DNA of 64,000 bases from Hanleya hanleyi (GCA_036873755.1 JAVTVY010019573.1:1-64000); one strand, 5' to 3'; shown: positions 45,488-58,029, counted from the stretch's first letter. The notes: generated by a model from the letters alone, not told the origin. A program made the numbers and translations.

Positions 45488-48240
45488 GGGAGCGTGTCAA
45501 AAGTTTTGACGCGAACGCGTTCATATTTGAACGTTCGACTGTTCATTTCCGCATGCGTCAGGCCGTTCATTTTACACATCAGCGTCAGGAAATGAACAGT
45601 CGAGCGTTCATATTTGAACGTTCATTTTTTTGAACGTTCATTTTTGAACGTTCATTTTAAAATGAACGTTCATTTTTCAATGCAATCTGACATTCATTTT
45701 CGCACGTTCGTTTTCGCATGTTCATTTTCTCAGGTGTATTTATTTAGCACTAGCTTTCGTAGGTATATAACCCACTTCCTCTGACGAAGTACTTTCGTTC
45801 TTTCAAAGCAATTATGGCAAAGATTTGACGTTTATCTACAACAAATTCAATAAATGTATTTAATATAATAAAAGTGGATCTTTCGTACATATTCTGGGGA
45901 ATTATTTACCCGGAATTATAGAACGAGCGACAAAAAGGAACTAACGCGCGTGTATTATTTTTTGGAAGAAAACGAGATGAACTATATATAATATTAAACT
46001 TCGACAAAGAAATATCACCATACTGATGTGGTTTATTAAAAGTCCGATGTGACCAAATATTGTAAAGAATGATATAATAATCGGGTGAACAATTTGGTGA
46101 ATTAAGCTCCTTAAAATGTTCGTAATTGGAAGAAATTTGATAGACGAATAAGGATTTTGTTATGATATCAAACCACACATTATTATATTACGTATTTGTA
46201 TGACATTTATATAACAAATTTGATACATGGCATTCGACGGATGTTGATCGCGATTGTTAACTTATTTGACAACCGTATATGCTAAACCCCTAGGTGTCCC
46301 CCATCGTCCTGTCTGACCTGCTCTGTATATTGATCGTGCGTAACGCACGTGGGCCCCGTCTGCCCAGTAAGGGTGAGAGCTCAAAGTCGGTTGCCGTTCC
46401 CGGGTAAATCAAGGTGTAAGGTGTGTGCGCCTTCATTGCATCAGATTTCTAAACCGCTACTAATTTTTTTCGCATGGGAAAATAGAGATATTCTTCAGGT
46501 CCAGGTTGCTTTTTATGCACATCAAATGGCCACCCGGGATTTTCCTGGCAGGCCGTAACTGACACTGTCAACATTTGAAACCTTGGCATAATATTGTCGT
46601 TTCCATTTAATTTAACATCTTGCGGTGTTCTAAATGCTATTCGTTATATTTATTATTTGGTGTCAAAATGAGCCATCTCGGAAAGCCCCTTGAACAGATG
46701 TACATATAGCGTTGATTTTAATATCGTATTCTGATCAATAAAGCTATGAAGAATCACATGATTGATAAGAAATCTGGACTATACAGTCTTGGCTTTGAAG
46801 GCTTTTAGCACTGTGATTGTTTGACAACAGCATTTTTATCGAACCGGTCGGTATCAACGGCGGATTTTGAATAGCCAGCGAAAATGACTTGAAACAAAAA
46901 AAGCCAACACACGTATTTTCTTATATAAACAAAGATCAATTAACAGTTATCTATTTTACAGCATTCAACGATTTCAGATAATTTAAGATAATAATAGGTG
47001 GCGACAAAACACTGAAGCCGTGACCGGGACAAGTAGGCCCCTAACAGAGAAACAATTCTATCATTGTCCTTCCATATATCATCCGTTTATTAAATTATTA
47101 TTATCAATCGCAGACATCGGACACACCACTCTAGGTTTTACAGAATGCACTGAATACATGTATATAAACAATGCAAAGCACATGGTAAGTTACAATAAAT
47201 TCTATAACAGAGGAAGGCCGCGCTGCGGGAAAGTAGATTTGACTCCACGCATTTTATAATAGTATACATCGCAAGGCAGGTTTCTGTATGCAACCGACTT
47301 TGAGCTCTCACCCTTTCTGGGCCTCCTGGGCAGACGGGGGCCCACGTGCGTTACGCACGATCAATATACAGAGTAGGTCAGACAGGACGATGGGGGACAC
47401 CTAGGGGTTTAGCATATACGGTTGACAAATAAGTTAACAATCGCGATCAACATCCGTCGAATGCCATGTATCAAACTTGTTATATAAATGTCATACAAAT
47501 ACGTAATATAATAATGTGTGGTTTGATATCACAACGAAGTCTTTATTTGTCTATCAAATTTCTTCAAATTACGAACATTCTAAGGAGCTTAATTCACCAA
47601 CTTGTTCACCCGATTATTGTATCATTCTTTACGATATTTGGTCACATCGGACTTTTAATAAAACCAAATCAGTATGGTGATATTTCTCTGTCGAAGTTTA
47701 ATATTATATAGTTTCATCTCGTTTCTCCCAAAAAATAATACACGCGGCGCGTTAGTTCCTATATGTCGCTCGTTCCCGGCAAATAATTCCCCAGAATATG
47801 CACGAAAGATCCCCTTTTATTATATTAAATACATTTATTAAATTTGCTGTAGATAAACGTCAAATCTTTGCAATAGTTGCTTTGAAAGAAGGAAAGTACT
47901 TCTTCAGAGGAAGTGGGTTATATACCTACGAAAGCTAGTGCAATATAAATACAGTTGCGCTGCCTTTTCGAGTGTTCTGTTTTCGTTTTGTTTCATTCTA
48001 ATAAGAGTCGACACACGATAGCCGTATTGTGAGCCCTTCAGCGATTTCTGACAGCTATCATACATCATAATTTGAACGTTCAAAAAAGAACGTTCTTTTT
48101 CTGACGTTCATTTTTTCTGACGGGGTAGTGTTCATTTTCTGACTGTCGAACGTTCGTTTGCTGGAAGAAAAAGAACGTTCACCTGTTCATTTTCTGACGC
48201 ATTCTTTTAGTTTGAACGTCAAAACTTTTGACACGCTCCC
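45488..48240. mobile_element. Harbinger-like palindromic non-autonomous element (2753 bp), TTA duplication
   Basis: Ends GGGAGCGTGTCAAAAGTTTTGAC and their exact complement, flanked by TTA (45485-45487 and 48241-48243). A 3-bp TWA duplication with GGG-starting ends is typical of PIF/Harbinger. Both arms start with clustered GAACGTTCATTTT motifs (45530-45730 and 48070-48200). They then pair through AGGAAGTGGGTTATATACC and GGTGTCCCCCATCGTCC to about 46395/47295, leaving an 890-bp unique centre. The matching 90-codon and 81-codon frames in the arms mirror each other and are not genes. Confidence 0.9.
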
Positions 48241-48979
48241 TTAGTTTGGGAAAGTTCATATGTTAGGGCAAGGGCTAAAGTTTATATTTATCGGCAATGA
48301 CGAAATCCGCGCCAGTAGTATATGAAAGACCGTTGGGGTCCGATTTCGGCGCGGTAACTTTGTTAGCCTAATTCCTCGTTATCTCCCATGATTCGAACAT
48401 TTCTGCCCCTAAATCGGACTCCAGATGCCCTTCTACTATATATCAATTTGACGTCACTTTCGTCACATCCGGTCACGTGACATCCGAATCACAGGTCACA
48501 TTCGCGTCAAAGGCCAAAGGTCACTGCCGGTCTCGTGAAGGCCCAGCAAGAGTTATCTGCCCCTACATTAGACTCCAGTCCAATGTTAATCTACGCGGAA
48601 TGCATGTATTGGATAGGGGTATTAGGGTAGTCATTTTTCTTTTTCTTTTGGATTTTACTATGGGTTGTGTCTCGCGATGTTGAACACGAGGGGAGGGGTC
48701 TCAAGGCCAGGGGTTGATATTCTCTTAAAAGTTCAGGCAGGTCTGGGGTGGACATGCTAGATCCATTCTGGCACACTGGACAACGATAGTCTCAATGGGG
48801 AACTCACTCATGAACATTTGCGGTATGGGGTGTGGCCATTCGTTTTCTTTATCTCGAGCTGTGGAACACGATGGGAGGGGTCTCGAGTCCATGCGTTTTT
48901 TCAAAAGGGCTGATGACGCATGCACAGTAGGCAAAGTGCTGATGACGCATGAGCAGTAGGCAGGCAGATCGAGGTGAAC

Positions 48980-51660
48980 GTTTTGGGGTCCATGTGGACC
49001 TATAATGGACCAGTTGTGTCGTGTGAGGTGTCAGTTTGAAGCTCTCGGGGGGGGGGGTCGTTCAACTGTATGGGTGCTAGGTGAAACTGACGTCATTCTG
49101 CGCATGCCCAGTAGAAAAGGTGTAGTTGAAAGGACGTTTTGTGGTCGCTGTGGGCCAGTAGTGGTCCAAATGGGACGTATGAGGTGTCATCGTGAAGCAC
49201 TCGTGGAGGACCATCCGGCTGGACTAGTGTGTAGTCCGTTTTCAACATTGTGCGCATGCGCAAACAGGGAACTGTGGAAAAAAGGCATTGAAATGGGCCT
49301 TTCGGGGTCGAGGTGGATCATCCGTGGTCCGAATGGGTCGTGGGAGGTATCAGTGTGAAGCTTTCGTAGAGGAGCGTCCAGCTGCATGGTTGTGCGTGGA
49401 AATATCGTCTGTCTGTGCATGCGCAGTAGAAAAAGGACAATGGAATGGACGTTTTGAGGTCGAGATGGACCAATAGTGGTCCGATTGGCCCGTATGAGTT
49501 CGTATTTTGAAGTTCTCTTGGGGTAGCGTCGGATTGGACTGGTATCTAGTTTGGATTCATCATTCTGCGCATGTGTAGTCTGGCCGTAGTTTAGAAAGCA
49601 GGCATTCCATTGGTTCGTGGAAGTCTGTTGAGTGATTGATGAACCATTCTTGTTCCTAATTGGCCATGTAGGGTGTCAAATTGAAGCTCTTGTGGTATAA
49701 ACGACTTTAGGAATATCCATGTCCTTTGTGCCGGCATTGTTGACGTCAACTGTAGGAGTAGTATCGAAAGCGGGTGTTTTGGGGGTCCGTGGGGTGTGTT
49801 TGAGCAACTGAGGGGTCATTCTTGGGCCCAATGCGTCCTGTGAGGTGTTGAAGTGAAGCCCTCGGTGTGTAAACCACGACTTGAGGGATGCCCACGTCAT
49901 CTGTGACGTAATTGGTGACATCATCAGTACAAGTTGTAGCGAAAGCGGTCATTTTAGGGTGCGAAGGGGTTGTTTGGCAGACTGAGGGATCATTCTTGAT
50001 CCGAATGGGATGTGTGGGGTATCATATTGAAGCTTTCGAGGAACGGCGTCCGACTAGTATGACGGGTCGTGGAAGTAGGAGATATGGCAAGCATGCGGAG
50101 ACAGGAAATAGTGGAAAAGTGACACTTGAATGGAATTTTAGCCTCGCGGAAAGGACCATCCCTGATTCGAATGGGCCGTGTGGGGTTTCGTAGTAAAGGG
50201 CTCGTGGGATAGCGTCGCATTGGACTGGTGTGTACTCTAGTATCAACGTTATGCGCATATGCGCATGTGCAGTCTGGCAGTAGTATATGGCATCTAGACC
50301 CCAAAACGTCCACCTCGATCTGCTTGCCTACTACGCATTCGTCATCAGCACTTTTCATCAAAAGTCAACGCATGGCCTCGAGAACCCTCCCATCGTGTTA
50401 TACAGCTCGAGATGAAGAAAACAGGAGGCCACACTCTATACCGCAAATGTCCATCAGTGAGTTTTCAATTGAGACTAACATTGGCCAGTGTGCCAAAATG
50501 GACCTATCATGTTTACCCCAGACCCGCCTGAACTTTTTAGCGAAAGTTAACCCCTAGGATGGAGACCCCTCCCATCGTGTTCTACATCGCGCGAGAAAGA
50601 AAACAAGGCGCCACAACCCATAGTAAATCCACGAGAGAAAAAAAATTACCACCCCAGTACTCGTATTCCATACATGCGTTCCCCGTACATTAACAATGGA
50701 AGATACTGGGGTTTGATGTAGGGTCAGATCACTCTTCAACTTTCCCACACTACCCGTGCGTACTGGTGAGGTACTGATGAAACATCACAAGGATACCCTA
50801 ACCGGTCCATTTGGACCAAAGATGGGTCCCTTGATTACCCAAACATGCCATTGCCCACGCCCAAATGACATCTTTTGTTACTACTGCTCAACTGAGCATG
50901 TGTAGCACGATGCGACTTCCAAACAAAAAACCATACCATTCGTCGTCTACATGCAGAGAGCTACAAGTTGACACAGCAAACGGTCCATTTGGATCACGGA
51001 TGGTCGATCTGTATCCCAAACGCTTCCTTCCACACCCACACAATGCTCACTTTGACTATTATTCTTACTGATGGCGGGTCCAACGAAGTCACAGATTACG
51101 TGGACATCCCTCAGGTCGTGATCTACACACCGAGGGTTTCACTTTGACACCTCACACGACGCATTCAGACCAAGAATTGCCCCACCATCGCTCAAAAACA
51201 CACCACGCGCCGCTAAAATGGCCGCTTCCGCCACCACTCATACTGGTGACGTCACCAATGACGTCACAGATGACATGGACATCACTCAAGTCGTCTATAC
51301 CACGAGAGCTTCAGCATAACACCTCCCTCGACCCATTCGGAACACGGATGGTTCATCCCGACCCCAAACGTCCCTTCCAATGCCCTTTTCCAACAATTTC
51401 ATGTCTGCGCATGCGCGGAATGTTAAAAACGAACGACACACTAGTCCAGTCGGTTGGTCTCCCACGAATGCGGCCCATTTGGACCACAATTGGCCCACCG
51501 CGACCCCAAAACGTCCATTCTAATACCCTTTTTTCTACTCCGCATGCGCAGAATGACGACCGTTCCACCCACACCCATCCAGTTGAACACTCCCCCACGA
51601 GGGCCAATCGATCCACAATGGGCCCACCTAGACCTCAAATCGTCCACCTCGATCTGCCTG
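48980..51660. repeat. Diverged 150-170-bp repeats in two opposed blocks
   Basis: The left block repeats GGTCGAGGTGGATCAT..GTGGTCCGAATGGG..GAGGTGTCA..GAAGC..GCGCATGCGCA (for example 49142, 49308 and 49459). The right block shows the complement (TTCGGAACACGGATGG..TGCGCATGCGC). Several copies contain TGACGTCA- or GCGCATGCGC-like palindromes. Confidence 0.75.
50765..50940. repeat. Direct repeat, copy 1 (partner 52195-52385)
   Basis: TGATGAAACATCACAAGGAT through ACCATACCATTCGTCGTC recurs at 52195-52370 as TGATGAAACATCATTAGGAT and onward. One copy is inside and one outside the palindromic element. Confidence 0.85.
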
Positions 51661-52194
51661 CCTACTGCGCATGCGTCATCAGCACTTTTCAACAAAAGTC
51701 AATGCATAGCCTCGGAAACCATCCCATCGTGTTTTACAGCTCGAGATGAAGAAAACAAGTGGTCACACCCCATACCGCAAATGTTCATGAGTGAGTTCCC
51801 CATTGGGAATAACATTGTTCAGTGTGTCAAAATGAACCTAGCATGTTCACCCCAGTCCCGCCTGAACTTCCCATCGTGTACTACATCGTCTAATATAGGG
51901 GCAGATAACTCTTGCTGGGCCGACACGTGACCGGAAGTGATCTTGAACTTTTGACCCGGAGGTGACCTGTGCCCCATATGTCACGTGACCGGATGTGACG
52001 CCATGATGACGTCAATTTGATATGTGATAAAAGGGCATATGCTGTCCGATTTAGGGAAAGAAATGTGCGAATCAGGGGAGATAACCAAGAATTAGGCCAA
52101 CAGAGTTATCGCCCCTAAATCGAACCCCAGCGATCTTTTTCATACTACTCGCGCCCAATAATTTTTTTTACGTTCTCACACGCATACGCAAAAT

Positions 52195-52385
52195 GATGAA
52201 ACATCATTAGGATACCCCAAGCGGTCCATTTGGGCCAAAGATGGGTCCCTTGAATGCCCAAACATGCCATTGCCCACGCCCAAAAGGATGTCTTTCGTAA
52301 CTACTACACAAATGAGCATGAGTAGCACGATGCGACTTCTAAGAAAAACCATACCATTCGTCGTCTACATGCATCCTCAACAGAC
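52195..52385. repeat. Direct repeat, copy 2
   Basis: This is the partner of 50765-50940. It lies just outside the right arm of the palindromic element, so the true element border may be further right than 52159. Confidence 0.8.
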
Positions 52386-52670
52386 TTCCACGAACCCCCA
52401 AATATATATATGCAGTTGTATATTCTGCACTTTTATTTCGTATTTAATAAAACAAAAACTGTATTTATTTTAAAGATGCAGGAACGAATTGTTTTTATTT
52501 TTTGTTCATACAATATATTAATCTGTATACTGGTACTGTAATTTATATTCTGCAGTAAATTAAAGTAATATAAAACAAGAAGTGATGCCAATTTTAAGGT
52601 AAAAAATGTTCAGTGCATTCTTGTGAAAGTAAATATTACTCAATATATACTTTATATACCGGTACTCGAA

Positions 52671-54206
52671 ATGACGATGACACACGTGGTCTTGTACATT
52701 TCAGAACGTGGTCAGCAGGACAGCCCGAAAATCTATCTACCCTCGAAATCATCGAAATCAACCTATGCTCCGTCCCGCAGACCTAGGGGTCTCCCGATTA
52801 AAAAGGCACTGTCAGATTTAAATGATAATAACGTCGATGAGAATGTGACCATTTTGCGTAGGTTAGCTCAGGCTTTCCAATCCAATGAAGTTACAGATAT
52901 GCAGAAGTACATAAACGATAATGGAGGTTTAACCCCTGTGTTGTCAGCTATGAAAGCCCACCGTGAAGACGGAAATGTACAAGCTATTGGGTGTTTTGTG
53001 ATAGCCCGCTTATGTCAGGGAGTAGGGAACATAAACATCATTCAAAACAGCGGAGGTATCGACCGAGTTATTTCAGCTATAACAACTCATGCCCGTGACG
53101 AGTGTGTACATTGTTGGGGGTGTGTAGCTCTTGCTGGCATATCGGAAGGTGGTCCAGACTTACAATCTGATATATGTGACAAAGGAGGAGTGACTCAGGT
53201 GATATCAGCAATGAAAGGATTGAGCAGTTCGCGGGACGTTCAGTGTCATGGGTGTAATATGTTAGGACGTGTATCTCAGAAAGCGCCAGACATAAAGATG
53301 CATGTATATGATCATGGAGGTGTGGCTCGAGTACTGTCAGCCTTGGAATATCATGACAGTGACTGTGATGTCCAATATTTCGGATTCTTCGCACTAGACC
53401 GTATCACTTTCAAAGTTCCAGTCATACAAAAATACATCTTTGACAATGCGGGTGTGGATATGGTCCTGAAAACCATGCAAGATTTTGGTGATGACCGTCG
53501 CATACAAATTGGTGGGATTGATGCACTAGGGAGTTTGGCCTTTCGTGTTCCAGACATTCAGAGGTACATCAATGACAATGGAGGAGTAAGACTTATATTG
53601 ACAGCTATGAAAACGTATGCATGTAACGTTGTCTTACAATACAATGCCTGTCGTGCGCTAGCTTTCATATCCCTTGACATCCCCGCAATCCAGAAGAACG
53701 TCTATGAGAGTGGCGGTGTAGACCGGGTATTGTCAGCTATGAAGGTGCATGTAAGTAATAGTGACTTACAACGAAATGCCTGCACAGCACTAGCTTACAT
53801 ATCCCAGGAAATCCCCGAAATCCAGCAGAACGTCTATGACCAAGACGGTGTTGACCGGGTATTGTCAGCTATGAAGGTGGATGTAAACAAAAATGACTTA
53901 CAGCGAAATGGCTGCATGGCACTAGCTTGCATATCCCAGGGAATCCCAGACATCCAAAAGAACATCTATGTCAACGGCGGTGTTTATCGTATATTATTAG
54001 CTATGAGAATACACCAGGACACGTCGACTGTCCAAAGTCGCGGATGTGAAGCACTAGCTTATATAGCCCAGGATGACCCAGTGATACAAAAGTACATCCG
54101 TGAGGAAGATGGAGGAGTCCGAATACGGTCAGCTCTCGAAAGACACCGCGACAACAAGTATGTACAAAGTTGTGCAAAAATGGCAATAAGAGCATTGCAC
54201 TTGTAG
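52671..54206 (+). CDS. Armadillo-type repeat protein, ten 44-residue repeats
   Basis: 511 codons from the first ATG at 52671. The open frame extends 16 codons further only from a non-ATG codon. A splice-acceptor-like TTGTACATTTCAG ends at 52704, so this may be a last exon with its true start upstream. After a basic, low-complexity stretch (SSKSTYAPSRRPRG), about ten repeats of 44 residues follow. The pattern is GGVDRVLSAMKVH, a short loop, LQRNACTALAYIS and PEIQQNVYD. This fits armadillo/HEAT-like superhelices, which bind protein partners. Repeats 7 and 8 are nearly identical in DNA (GTATTGTCAGCTATGAAGGT in both), so the array grew recently. No enzyme domain, signal peptide or membrane segment is visible. 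No introns interrupt the repeats, unusual for an animal gene of this type and compatible with a retrocopy. Exact family unknown. Confidence 0.85.
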   Translation: MTMTHVVLYISERGQQDSPKIYLPSKSSKSTYAPSRRPRGLPIKKALSDLNDNNVDENVTILRRLAQAFQSNEVTDMQKYINDNGGLTPVLSAMKAHREDGNVQAIGCFVIARLCQGVGNINIIQNSGGIDRVISAITTHARDECVHCWGCVALAGISEGGPDLQSDICDKGGVTQVISAMKGLSSSRDVQCHGCNMLGRVSQKAPDIKMHVYDHGGVARVLSALEYHDSDCDVQYFGFFALDRITFKVPVIQKYIFDNAGVDMVLKTMQDFGDDRRIQIGGIDALGSLAFRVPDIQRYINDNGGVRLILTAMKTYACNVVLQYNACRALAFISLDIPAIQKNVYESGGVDRVLSAMKVHVSNSDLQRNACTALAYISQEIPEIQQNVYDQDGVDRVLSAMKVDVNKNDLQRNGCMALACISQGIPDIQKNIYVNGGVYRILLAMRIHQDTSTVQSRGCEALAYIAQDDPVIQKYIREEDGGVRIRSALERHRDNKYVQSCAKMAIRALHL

Positions 54207-54382
54207 ATGTCATAGGATGTCATATGATCCTAGAAGTAGTATAGGTGAGATATGTGTCTACGATTATCAGATATTTATATTCAAGATAGGTGGCGTATCA
54301 TAGGCGAGGCAGTGAATTTGCATATATAAGCCATTTGTCTTTCTGTGTTGATCGTGGTTTTGCTAGTTAACAAACTAACCCC

Positions 54383-54460
54383 AGTGAGTGAGCGAATAGG
54401 ATTTGGCATTGCTTTGATAACGTTCCAATGATATCGTGACGGCGTGTCTACATGTGACCA
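54383..54460 (+). repeat. Decayed relative of the 45240 SINE
   Basis: GTGAGTGAGCGAATAGGATT and TTCCAATGATATCGTGACGG align with 45240-45300. No target duplication was identified. Confidence 0.5.
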
Positions 54461-55190
54461 AGGCGAGTCTACATGTGACCAAGCGGTCCAAATGTCACAT
54501 TTGTTCATAACACTTCAAAACCCCCGGCGACATGTATTGTTACTTGTCGCAACAGCGATTTTTCAATGAAAGTGTGCATAGACAAATTCTTAATAGAGAG
54601 CAAAGCAGGTCATCTATTATTATGCAAATTATATACATCTGATGCAGATATATATGCCCATGGCAGATGCCTCTAAGCTATATTATTGACTTTACTGAAT
54701 CACGATGCCATCTGTAGACGTGATACTTCATCCAGTTACATTATTAGCTCTTGATCTATCCTATTAGTGCTGAGTTACAATGGAGGAAGTAACATGTTCC
54801 AATTTTAGTACTAGTCTGGCGTTTTCATGTCATTAGCCATCTTTCGCAGAAGCCCCCCCCCAAGTTAAAAACTATAGAGCAGACGAGTTGGTAGAACTGA
54901 TAAAAGTTTAAGCGATCAGCACGTGAACGTTTGAGTATAGAAACGCTTGTTCACTACACATTGCAGAGAATGAAGATTCGTGACTAGTGTATCAATAATT
55001 TATGAGTTCAATACAATGATAATAAAGACAGAATCATCTTTCTTCTCCCAGCTATATACTATCCAGATATTTGTCGGATGCTCAATTTTCGAGGATGTGG
55101 AGAAGATTTTCAAAAAGTGAGGTTGCCACTTTCCTCCGATTTCATAAGGAAATGATTCCTTTGAATACAGAGAGAAAAGCATATCCATGT
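54461..55190. other. Unassigned
   Basis: AT-rich sequence with a run of nine C near 54855. No gene or repeat recognised. Confidence 0.35.
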
Positions 55191-55255
55191 ACAGTATATT
55201 CATGTACAGCATATTCATGTACAGCATATTCATGTACAGCATTCATGTACAGTAA
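55185..55255. repeat. Short tandem repeat, about 15-bp unit
   Basis: TATTCATGTACAGCA-like units occur four to five times. Overlapping frames on both strands reflect it. Confidence 0.85.
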
Positions 55256-55594
55256 AGGGGAACTTCGGTGTTGAACGAGTCAAATCGTATGAAATAGCTG
55301 GAACTAAAGAAACAAGCCTCACTCTGGATTTAATATTCCGTAATTATCATTGTTTTATTTAAACTCAGTATTTATAGATATATGACTATGACTTGAACCA
55401 AGTGCCATACTCTTGTTTTTGTTGTGTTTTTTTTTATCAGAAAACAAATGAATTTTTCTGAAGCAAGTTTCCATGGAAACTCATCCAATATTATGACTCG
55501 GACCTGAGGGTCTTGGTCCTACTATGGTCAATCTTCTAAGAATTCAATCACTCTATTAAACTCAAACACCCCAAATTGGGCAACCCTTTGAAAT

Positions 55595-55765
55595 CGAGGC
55601 CCGCGGTGCCCAGGTGGGCGCTTTGCTAGTGACGGCTAGCCTCACACCGGTCCATGTGTCGAAGTTTGTTAATTACTTGCCTACAGAGGGTGGTTCTCTC
55701 CGGGTACTGCAGCTTCCTCCATCAACCAAACTGACTGTCACCATGTAAGTGACATAACATTGAGC
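55595..55765. repeat. SINE-like dispersed repeat
   Basis: GGTGCCCAGGTGGGCGCTTT then GTTCTCTCCGGGTACTGCAG and CTTCCTCC resembles a repeat I recall as widespread in molluscs and cnidarians. It is GC-rich against an AT-rich background. No clear ends. Confidence 0.4.
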
Positions 55766-55769
55766 ATGG

Positions 55770-56660
55770 CATCGAACCAATTGATGAGTTATTTGCATGA
55801 TGTTGAACGATTTTGTCAACTTTCTGTTCTAATAAATTTGATCATCCCCTGATTTTGTGGAAGAAAATTTCACATCCTGTGATTCAATTATTAGTGGATT
55901 TGATGTACATAAAAACAAAATATAACATCACAACAACAACAAGAACCATGTGCGAGTACTACTCTGGACTTGTGTGACCTTATTATCTCCCCTTAATTAT
56001 CTCAATATCTTGCTGTACAATATGTAACCACAATAACACTATTTATATGGTAACGTTATATGTAATCGAATATTTCACGATGCCCCATTATCAATACATA
56101 ATTATATATACACTGAATGAACAATTATTAATATAATATCTTTCAACAGAATACATGTAATAATCATAATTATAAATATACAGGTTGCCTTATAAATCTA
56201 TCATGACATATATAACCTAAATATTTTTACACGGTGAATGCCCATTTTCTAATTACATTATCTACAATGCCACTGGAAATACTTAATCTGAGCAATTTTA
56301 CAATCTCCTGTCAATCTTTGTACATAAATAATCGGCGAGGTCAGTTACCTGTACAAAATCAGCATATTAAGGAAACAAGAGCAAACACTCTGAACCAGTC
56401 TTGGCCACAAGAGGTATAACTCTGTACAATATCTTCTGCTGAAACAAGAAAATAACTCTGCACCTGAAAATTAAACCTCATTCAGGACTGCCGAGCTGAA
56501 ATCTATGAACGGGACTGATTATCATCTGCCAACGGAGTACCCTGAGAAGTTGCAGATGGCCGAGTTCCTGACTCAGGGAAGGGGAAGGGATTGGGGGGGG
56601 GGTTCACTCTATACATGGCCAGCATTAGAATTCAGAGGTTAACAAATTAATGCACATGGC
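55770..56660. other. Unassigned, AT-rich
   Basis: Nothing recognised. A G-run sits near 56592 and a 61-codon frame at 56234 is unsupported. Confidence 0.35.
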
Positions 56661-57060
56661 GACAGCCTTGGACAAAAGGGAGATAAATCTGTACATGATC
56701 AGCCTTGGACACAAGGGGGATAACTTCTGTACATGATCAGGCTTAGACACAATGGGGGTTACTGTACATGATCAGCTATGGGTGCAAGGGAGATAAGTCT
56801 GTACATGACCAGCCTTGGACACAAAGGGGTAACTCTGTTTGTAATCAGCCGCGGGCACACGGGGTGTAACTCTGCACATGATCAGCCTTGAATGCTGGTG
56901 AGAGAAGCCTGTACATGAGCAGATTTGGACACAAGAAGGTAGCTCTCCATAACCAGCTTTGGATACGTAAATATCTCTGTGCATGACCAACCCGGGATAC
57001 AGGGACTGTAACTCTGTAAATAACCAGCCTTGGGTACAAGGGCAGAAGGGCGTTCGTTAC
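56661..57060. repeat. Tandem repeat, about 37-bp unit, about 11 copies
   Basis: AGCCTTGGACACAAGGGGGA, then a TAACTCTGTACATGATC-like end, recurs from 56661 to 57060 with unit lengths of 34-38 bp. Three overlapping minus-strand frames are repeat artefacts. Confidence 0.9.
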
Positions 57061-58020
57061 AAATCAAAATCTTCCAGTTATACTGAAGCATTGGTCACAT
57101 GATTTATGATGAAATTTAACGAGATGTATACAACTATATAACATGATAGATAGAATTACCTCTCTAAAATGGAGGTAAACAAGGTTGGTTTTGGTTACTA
57201 ACTTTTGACTTATTCCAAGTAACGATCCAAAATCTCCAGGCAACTTACCTTATTTATTGATTTATTTCGTAACAATGGTAGTCTGTCTGTTGATGAAGAA
57301 CAAAACATGTCCTCTATTCTTATGCAAATTTGATAGACAATTTGTTTTTTCAATATCATGCGATGCGGATATTTTTGTCCATGGTCGTCTATGGCGGATG
57401 TCACTTCATTCGATATATTTCTGAATTTATTGGACAAAAACGAACTTTTCAGAGAGGTGGTTTTCTCTAATCTGTATAATTATGTGCATTTAGGTACAGG
57501 TATAGCAAATACCTTTAAAACAAGGTAATGCAGTAGACATTGTAGACATTTAGCTGTTGTTAAGTATTAAAGGTTGTTTAAAACCCCATTGTATTTGCTT
57601 AGCAACACACGTTTTTCATATATCAAAATGTTCCTGATATATAGAGGGCCTACAGGATATACATGTGGACAAAACAAATAATGTGTGAATATTGTGTTTC
57701 AAGAAACAACAAAAGCCAAGACTATCATGAATTAAAATGATATTTACCACTTTAAACATCATACTAGATAGGAGTGTTCAAATGTCCGTAGAAATTTATT
57801 GTGAATTCGGGAATAGGTCTCAAATATTCGAAGTGATGGATTTGAAATTTTGTATACTATGATATTAATGATATTGTGATATCTATTACAACCCTCTTTT
57901 ATTGCTGAAAATTCACAGAGAATGTACAATAAAAAATTGTCTTGCGTACCGTGTCATGAATCATCATTTTATAACAAACAATTTGTTGTGACGGCGCAAT
58001 TGATATACAATATTGGGATT
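57061..58020. other. Unassigned, AT-rich
   Basis: A 75-codon minus-strand frame (57210-57437) is the longest. No family recognised. Confidence 0.35.
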
Positions 58021-58029
58021 GAGAATAAC

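Larger units (their letters stand above)
48308..52159. mobile_element. Multi-layer palindromic element (about 3.85 kb), no coding capacity
   Basis: Outer arms pair over about 300-400 bp. GCGCCAGTAGTATATGAAAG at 48313 faces TTTCATACTACTCGCGCC at 52137. Further in, CCGGTCACGTGACAT and GCCCAGCAAGAGTTATCTGCC recur inverted. Inside, the left half (48980-50240) and right half (50280-51660) carry diverged repeats of roughly 150-170 bp in opposite orientations. Extra inverted pairs exist (48590-48690 with 50570-50700 and 51880, 48890-48990 with 50300-50370 and 51640-51690). Target duplication not identified. All open frames run through repeats. Confidence 0.8.

Noticed and set aside
45906..47711. Paired 90- and 81-codon frames with the same peptide
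   Set aside because: They are mirror copies in the arms of the Harbinger-like element; one copy has stops, so no gene is supported.
49005..51930. Numerous 60-200-codon frames on both strands
   Set aside because: All lie within GC-rich opposed repeats and overlap each other in several frames.
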